A DNA stretch of 7,856 bases from Candidatus Tayloriibacteriota bacterium (GTDB lineage: Bacteria; Patescibacteriota; Minisyncoccia; Phycocordibacterales; GWA1-40-21), in NCBI GenBank assembly GCA_026395155.1, contig JAPLZG010000100.1:1-7856 (forward strand), read 5' to 3'. The number at the start of each line of letters is the position of its first letter. The first letter of the stretch is position 1. The notes under the pieces were generated by a model, which did not search any database, was not told the DNA's origin, and saw only the letters and a program-made list of their open reading frames with translations. The position numbers and the translations under genes are program-made. Below are positions 5,901 to 7,856 of this stretch, piece by piece.

Positions 5901-6650
5901 TTTTTCAGTGGATATTAAAGAAAAATCGTCATTAGATTCTCTTTGCTCTCTATCACCAAAATCTGAATGAGAATTGACTTGAACGAGTGTGTCTCTCGCA
6001 GCTTTATCTTCTGGATGTAAATAATAAACATCATGTCCAGCGACAAGATTTGTATCAGTTTCTTTTGCAATCTTTATGATTTTTTCTTTGAGTTCAATTT
6101 GTCCTTCTATTTCAGGATGATGTGTAATCTCAAGATAAAAATTTTCTTTACCATATATTTTTTTATACCAATCCATCAGACTTTTAGCTTTTTCATTATC
6201 TGTAATTTTTAGGGCATAAGAAGTTTCTCCAGAAAAATGTGGCATTATACAAACAAGACCCTCTTTATATCTTTCAATAAGCTCTTTATCAATTCTTGGC
6301 TTATAATAAAATCCTTCAAAATAGGAATCTGTGACGAGTTTAATTAAATTTTTATAACCGATATCATTTTTTGCAAGAAGTACCAAACGAGTTCTGCGAT
6401 TATCAACACCTCCTTGTTTATCATTTCTGGTTCTTGAAGCAACATAAAAATCGACACCGATAATTGGTTTAATTTCATTTTTTTTGCAGGCCTGATAGAA
6501 ATCAATTGCTCCATACATATTTCCTGCATCTGTAAGAGCAACAGCAGACATTCCAAGATTCTTAACCTCTTTCACAAGATCCTTGATTTGTGGCAAAGCA
6601 TTTAAAAGACTGTAGTGACTATGGGTATGTAAATGTATAAAGTTTTTCAT
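2979..6650 (-). CDS. dnaE: DNA polymerase III alpha subunit (DnaE) precursor with mini-intein
   Basis: Replicative DNA polymerase of the C family. The precursor is 1223 residues; removing the intein leaves 1084, slightly shorter than E. coli DnaE (1160). The PHP domain opens with HLHTHSHYS (residues 6-14). The catalytic palm has PDIDMDF with D396 and D398, and KFDFLG with D556, matching D401, D403 and D555 of E. coli. The fingers region has YQDDVMLTAIKLAGY near 670-685. The FNK/SHA motif is split by the intein (749-887). A helix-hairpin-helix-like FGLTSIKNFGEG and a C-terminal OB fold (about 1140-1220) follow, and the protein stops right after the OB fold, with no obvious tau-binding tail. 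In the PHP domain the usual ND.HY motif reads HDVYY (206-210). ATG 6650 is chosen because it begins just before the PHP motif; no Shine-Dalgarno sequence is seen. Stop is TAG. Confidence 0.97.
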   Translation of the reverse strand: MKNFIHLHTHSHYSLLNALPQIKDLVKEVKNLGMSAVALTDAGNMYGAIDFYQACKKNEIKPIIGVDFYVASRTRNDKQGGVDNRRTRLVLLAKNDIGYKNLIKLVTDSYFEGFYYKPRIDKELIERYKEGLVCIMPHFSGETSYALKITDNEKAKSLMDWYKKIYGKENFYLEITHHPEIEGQIELKEKIIKIAKETDTNLVAGHDVYYLHPEDKAARDTLVQVNSHSDFGDREQRESNDDFSLISTEKALEYFKDTPEAIENTEKIADMCNLEITLGKWIFPNYIVPSGLSHDDELRRIAYEGMREKGLGDSKIAIDRLEYELKVIRDKGYSQYFLVVYDLLRFARENGIYTNIRGSVAGSLTTYVTGITKVDPIEYKLPFERFLNPERPSAPDIDMDFADDRRDEVIEYTRQKYGKDNVAQIGTFGTMMARGSCRDVARAMGYPLPLADKIAKLVPMGAQGKPMTLKKAMEDVPELKQMYDSDKDTKTIIDMAQKIEGCARHISVHAAGVVVAPDALTNYVPLQYDPKGEGKIITQYDMYDVGEDGIGLLKFDFLGIKNLSILADAVNRVKIIEKFDIDIEKIPLDDKKTFEMLARGETIGLFQLNGSGMTKYLKDLKPTVIHDINAMVALYRPGPIESIPEYIDRKHHPEKIKYMDPRMKEYLDQSYGVITYQDDVMLTAIKLAGYSWLEADKLRKAMGKKIPEEMQKQKDKLLKGFVAGGITEKKAETLWKLIEPFAAYGFNKCLVGDTKIADIKSKNILTIKEIYEKNLKPVISTMNDSFILESKPITMVMENGIKEVFELKTINNKKIKATDNHPFYTKHGWKDINNLKPYEEIAVISKNDNNIHWEEISSIKKSGKEMTYDITLPPYHNFVANDIIVHNSHAASYGRVAYQTAYMKANFPAIYMSAVLTADQGDVEKIGEFITECNRIKIPVLPPSINESFSPFSVVKTPGEPDKIRFGLTSIKNFGEGISKIITADRKKNGKFKSLSDFLERIIDRNLNKKSLEALVKTGALDEFGERGQLLANTENLLKYNKEFSTKNKDQDSLFGVFDSNSKNTSHGDVYLEKAEPATQSQKLLWEKDLLGLYISGHPLDKYRAVLEKQPVNIKKIKEPEEVVDPELSKIKGVKTIKDFVNEGKPVGGIIEEVREIMTKNNDPMAFIKIADFTGSIEAVVFPKTYAQYRSSIVVDKCIVAVCKVSERNGEISLIIERLKELN
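3990..4406 (-). mobile_element. 139-residue mini-intein in DnaE at FNK/SHA
   Basis: A self-splicing protein element that would cut itself out and join FNK to SHAASYG, restoring the conserved DnaE motif. It spans precursor residues 749-887. Block A starts with Cys1 (CLVGDTKI). Block B has T70..H73 (ATDNHPFYT). Block F is YDITLPPYHNF with Asp121 and His128. Block G ends IIVHN with His138 and Asn139, followed by Ser+1 (residue 888). All residues needed for the standard class 1 splicing pathway are present. There is no LAGLIDADG or other endonuclease domain between blocks B and F, so it is a mini-intein that cannot home by itself. It is contiguous, not split. The established cyanobacterial DnaE split inteins sit three residues upstream, before the Cys in EY/CFNK. 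Confidence 0.95.
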
Positions 6651-6674
6651 TTTAAATATTGTATGTAAGCCTGT

Positions 6675-6712
6675 CCCATAGTGAACCGAATCTGTAAGGT
6701 TCTACTATTGGG
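6675..6712 (-). other. Imperfect hairpin in the dnaE leader
   Basis: cccatagtgaacc (6675-6687) can pair with ggttctactattggg (6698-6712), with two single-base bulges, around a 10-base loop. If transcription begins near 6730 the hairpin lies within the dnaE 5' untranslated region, about 25 bases before the start codon. It has no match to a riboswitch I recognise. Confidence 0.4.
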
Positions 6713-6736
6713 ATGGATAAATTTTGACATAAATAG

Positions 6737-6745
6737 ATTATATCA
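6737..6745 (-). promoter_or_regulatory. Extended -10 promoter for dnaE
   Basis: The minus strand reads TGATATAAT, that is a consensus TATAAT (6737-6742) with the TG of an extended -10 one base upstream. No convincing -35 hexamer is seen, which is common for extended -10 promoters. It would give a leader of roughly 80 bases before the dnaE ATG. Confidence 0.5.
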
Positions 6746-6773
6746 GAAATTTTAGAGAAATCTTGTGTTTTTT

Positions 6774-6802
6774 CTGTCATTCCCGCGGAGGCGGGAATCT
6801 AG
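6774..6802 (+). repeat. 29-base palindromic repeat, plus orientation, left half of a pair
   Basis: Starts ctgtcattcccgcggaggcg and ends ggaatctag. Stem attcccgc/gcgggaat. It faces the inverted copy at 6822-6852 across 19 bases, so the pair forms a larger inverted repeat ending in ctgtcat and atgacacag. Confidence 0.85.
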
Positions 6803-6821
6803 GTATTTATTGTAACATTTT

Positions 6822-6852
6822 CTGGATTCACACCTCCGCGGGAATGACACAG
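6822..6852 (-). repeat. Palindromic repeat, minus orientation, right half of a pair
   Basis: Starts ctggattcacacctccgcgg and ends gaatgacacag. It carries two extra bases and a damaged left stem compared with the 29-base family. With 6774-6802 it occupies the space between the divergent dnaE and rnhB genes. Confidence 0.8.
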
Positions 6853-6896
6853 ATTTACGGAAATCTCAAACCGAGCTTTTTTTATGTAAAAATAGT

Positions 6897-7529
6897 ATGA
6901 TTTTAATAGTGACGAAAAATATTAAATTTATTGTCGGAATAGATGAAGTTGGTAGGGGGCCGCTTGCTGGGCCAGTTGCGGTATGTGCTTTTATAATGCC
7001 GATTGATTTTAAGATATCTGGTTTTGGTCCATTGAAAGATTCAAAAAAACTTACGCCTAAAAAAAGAGAAGAGATTTTTTGTAAATTGGAAATTTTAAAA
7101 AACTCTCGACAAAGATCGAGTCAGGGAAGCAAAAAAATAGATTATTCAGTTTGTTATGAAAGTGCAAAAAGTATTGATAAAATCGGATTAAGTAAAGCAA
7201 TAAAAAATTGTATAAAGAAATCATTAAAAAATATTAAAGCCAATCCTAAAAATTGTTTGGTACTTTTGGATGGCGGGTTGAAAGCTCCGGAAGAATTTAA
7301 AAATCAAAAGACAATAATAAAGGGGGATGAAAAAGAAAGAGTGATAGCATTTGCTTCTATTGTTGCTAAAGTTTCTAGAGATTCTTTGATGTGCAAGATG
7401 TCAAAAAAATATCCGAAATACTGTTTTGAAATTCATAAAGGCTACGGTACAAAAAAACATTGTGAAATTATAAAAAAAGAGGGGATATGCAAGGAACATA
7501 GAAAAAGCTTCCTAAGAAACATTAGATAG
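6897..7529 (+). CDS. rnhB: Ribonuclease HII
   Basis: Cleaves the RNA strand of RNA/DNA hybrids and nicks DNA 5' of single misincorporated ribonucleotides, starting ribonucleotide excision repair in the cytoplasm. The product has 210 residues, normal for the family. GIDEVGRGPLAGPVAV (14-29) supplies catalytic D16 and E17; LLDGG supplies D125 and KGDEKE supplies D144, completing the DEDD metal site. SKKLTPKKREEIF and ASIVAKVSRDSLM are also classical RNase HII blocks, and HKGYGTKKH near the end is typical. ATG 6897 puts the catalytic Asp at residue 16; GTG 6909 is an alternative start. No Shine-Dalgarno sequence is visible. Residues 70-78 (SRQRSSQGS) look like a small insertion relative to relatives and coincide with a DNA palindrome. 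It diverges from dnaE and is followed by a strong hairpin. Confidence 0.97.
   Translation: MILIVTKNIKFIVGIDEVGRGPLAGPVAVCAFIMPIDFKISGFGPLKDSKKLTPKKREEIFCKLEILKNSRQRSSQGSKKIDYSVCYESAKSIDKIGLSKAIKNCIKKSLKNIKANPKNCLVLLDGGLKAPEEFKNQKTIIKGDEKERVIAFASIVAKVSRDSLMCKMSKKYPKYCFEIHKGYGTKKHCEIIKKEGICKEHRKSFLRNIR
7105..7120. repeat. Short palindrome within rnhB
   Basis: ctcga and tcgag pair around caaaga. The surrounding bases (ctctcgacaaagatcgagtc) are GC-richer than the rest of this AT-rich gene and encode SRQRSSQ in a variable loop after the KKREEIF block. It may be a small in-frame insertion. Confidence 0.4.
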
Positions 7530-7534
7530 TTAGA

Positions 7535-7580
7535 ATTAAACAAATTCAATTACGCCATGGCGTAATTGAAGTTGTTTAAT
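7535..7580 (+). terminator. 46-base near-perfect palindrome after rnhB
   Basis: The core 7545-7570 is a perfect 26-base palindrome centred on ccatgg; outer arms attaaacaa (7535-7543) and ttgtttaat (7572-7580) extend it with one mismatch. It starts six bases after the rnhB stop. The stem would be strong, but the trailing sequence gattatatattcc has no long U-run, so termination is likely rather than certain. Confidence 0.6.
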
Positions 7581-7594
7581 GATTATATATTCCG

Positions 7595-7609
7595 CGATAC
7601 TTTGTATCG
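7595..7609. repeat. Small hairpin cgatac/gtatcg
   Basis: Perfect 6-bp arms with a ttt loop, between the rnhB terminator and the following repeat pair. Function unknown. Confidence 0.4.
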
Positions 7610-7625
7610 GTCCATTTTTCCTAAT

Positions 7626-7654
7626 CTGTCATTCCCGTGCAGACGGGAATCCAG
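7626..7654 (+). repeat. 29-base palindromic repeat, plus orientation, left half of a pair
   Basis: Starts ctgtcattcccgtgcagacg and ends ggaatccag; stem attcccgt/acgggaat with a gcag loop. It faces 7665-7693 across 10 bases. Confidence 0.85.
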
Positions 7655-7664
7655 TTCTAATCTT

Positions 7665-7693
7665 CTGGATCCCCGCATTCGCGAGGATGACAG
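7665..7693 (-). repeat. 29-base palindromic repeat, minus orientation, right half of a pair
   Basis: Starts ctggatccccgcattcgcga and ends ggatgacag. It is the inverted partner of 7626-7654, giving a 68-base inverted repeat whose outer ends are ctgtcat and atgacag, as at 6774-6852. Confidence 0.85.
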
Positions 7694-7856
7694 ACAACGA
7701 ATATCTTGTGTGCTTTGCACCGAGGTAGTACATTGCATTTTATGTTGACCCAGTAGTAGACCCTGAAGTAGAACAAGTTCACAACAGGGTAAATTTTGTC
7801 ATTAAAAACCTGAAAAATAATATATTAATCTATGCAAATTTTATACTAACATCCAA
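7694..7856. other. Unassigned sequence at the right edge
   Basis: No gene or RNA is recognised. A weak inverted repeat accctg/cagggt (7760-7765 and 7795-7800) and a TATACT box at 7842-7847 without a good -35 partner are the only signals. The latter could be part of a promoter for a gene beyond the edge. Confidence 0.5.

Noticed and set aside
7566..7748. 60-codon open frame after rnhB
   Set aside because: It spans the hairpin and both 29-base repeat copies; no protein features.

Overview
The window looks like a piece of an AT-rich, small-genome bacterial chromosome, most likely a member of the Patescibacteria (Candidate Phyla Radiation). The basis is inference: AT-rich genes with few Shine-Dalgarno sequences, a pilus-type ATPase gene, short single-copy housekeeping genes, an intein in dnaE, palindromic insertions that stay in frame inside genes, and many GC-rich palindromic repeats between genes. 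No rRNA or tRNA gene is present to settle the taxonomy.

Layout. Positions 1-1121 (minus strand) hold the N-terminal three-quarters of a PilB/GspE-type secretion ATPase that runs off the left edge. Positions 1122-1679 have no convincing gene; they carry a helically phased 7-mer array, an orphan 43-base palindrome and several palindromic repeats. Positions 1680-2207 (plus) are a tsaE gene with a clear C-terminal half, but a TGA codon and loss of the P-loop in the N-terminal part, plus an in-frame heptamer palindrome. Positions 2208-2978 are a repeat-filled gap between convergent genes. Positions 2979-6650 (minus) are dnaE, the replicative DNA polymerase III alpha subunit, interrupted by a 139-residue mini-intein at the FNK/SHA site. 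A divergent intergenic region follows (promoter for dnaE, inverted repeat pair), then rnhB (RNase HII) at 6897-7529 (plus), a strong hairpin, another inverted repeat pair, and about 160 bases with no recognisable gene.

How it fits together. DnaE copies the chromosome and RNase HII removes misincorporated ribonucleotides and RNA/DNA hybrids, so the divergent dnaE-rnhB pair is a replication and genome-upkeep neighbourhood. TsaE belongs to the t6A37 tRNA modification pathway and PilB powers type IV pilus or type II secretion assembly; neither is functionally tied to dnaE. The most notable points are the dnaE mini-intein three residues from the site of the cyanobacterial split inteins, the apparently damaged tsaE, and a 29-base palindromic repeat family that occurs in head-to-head pairs.
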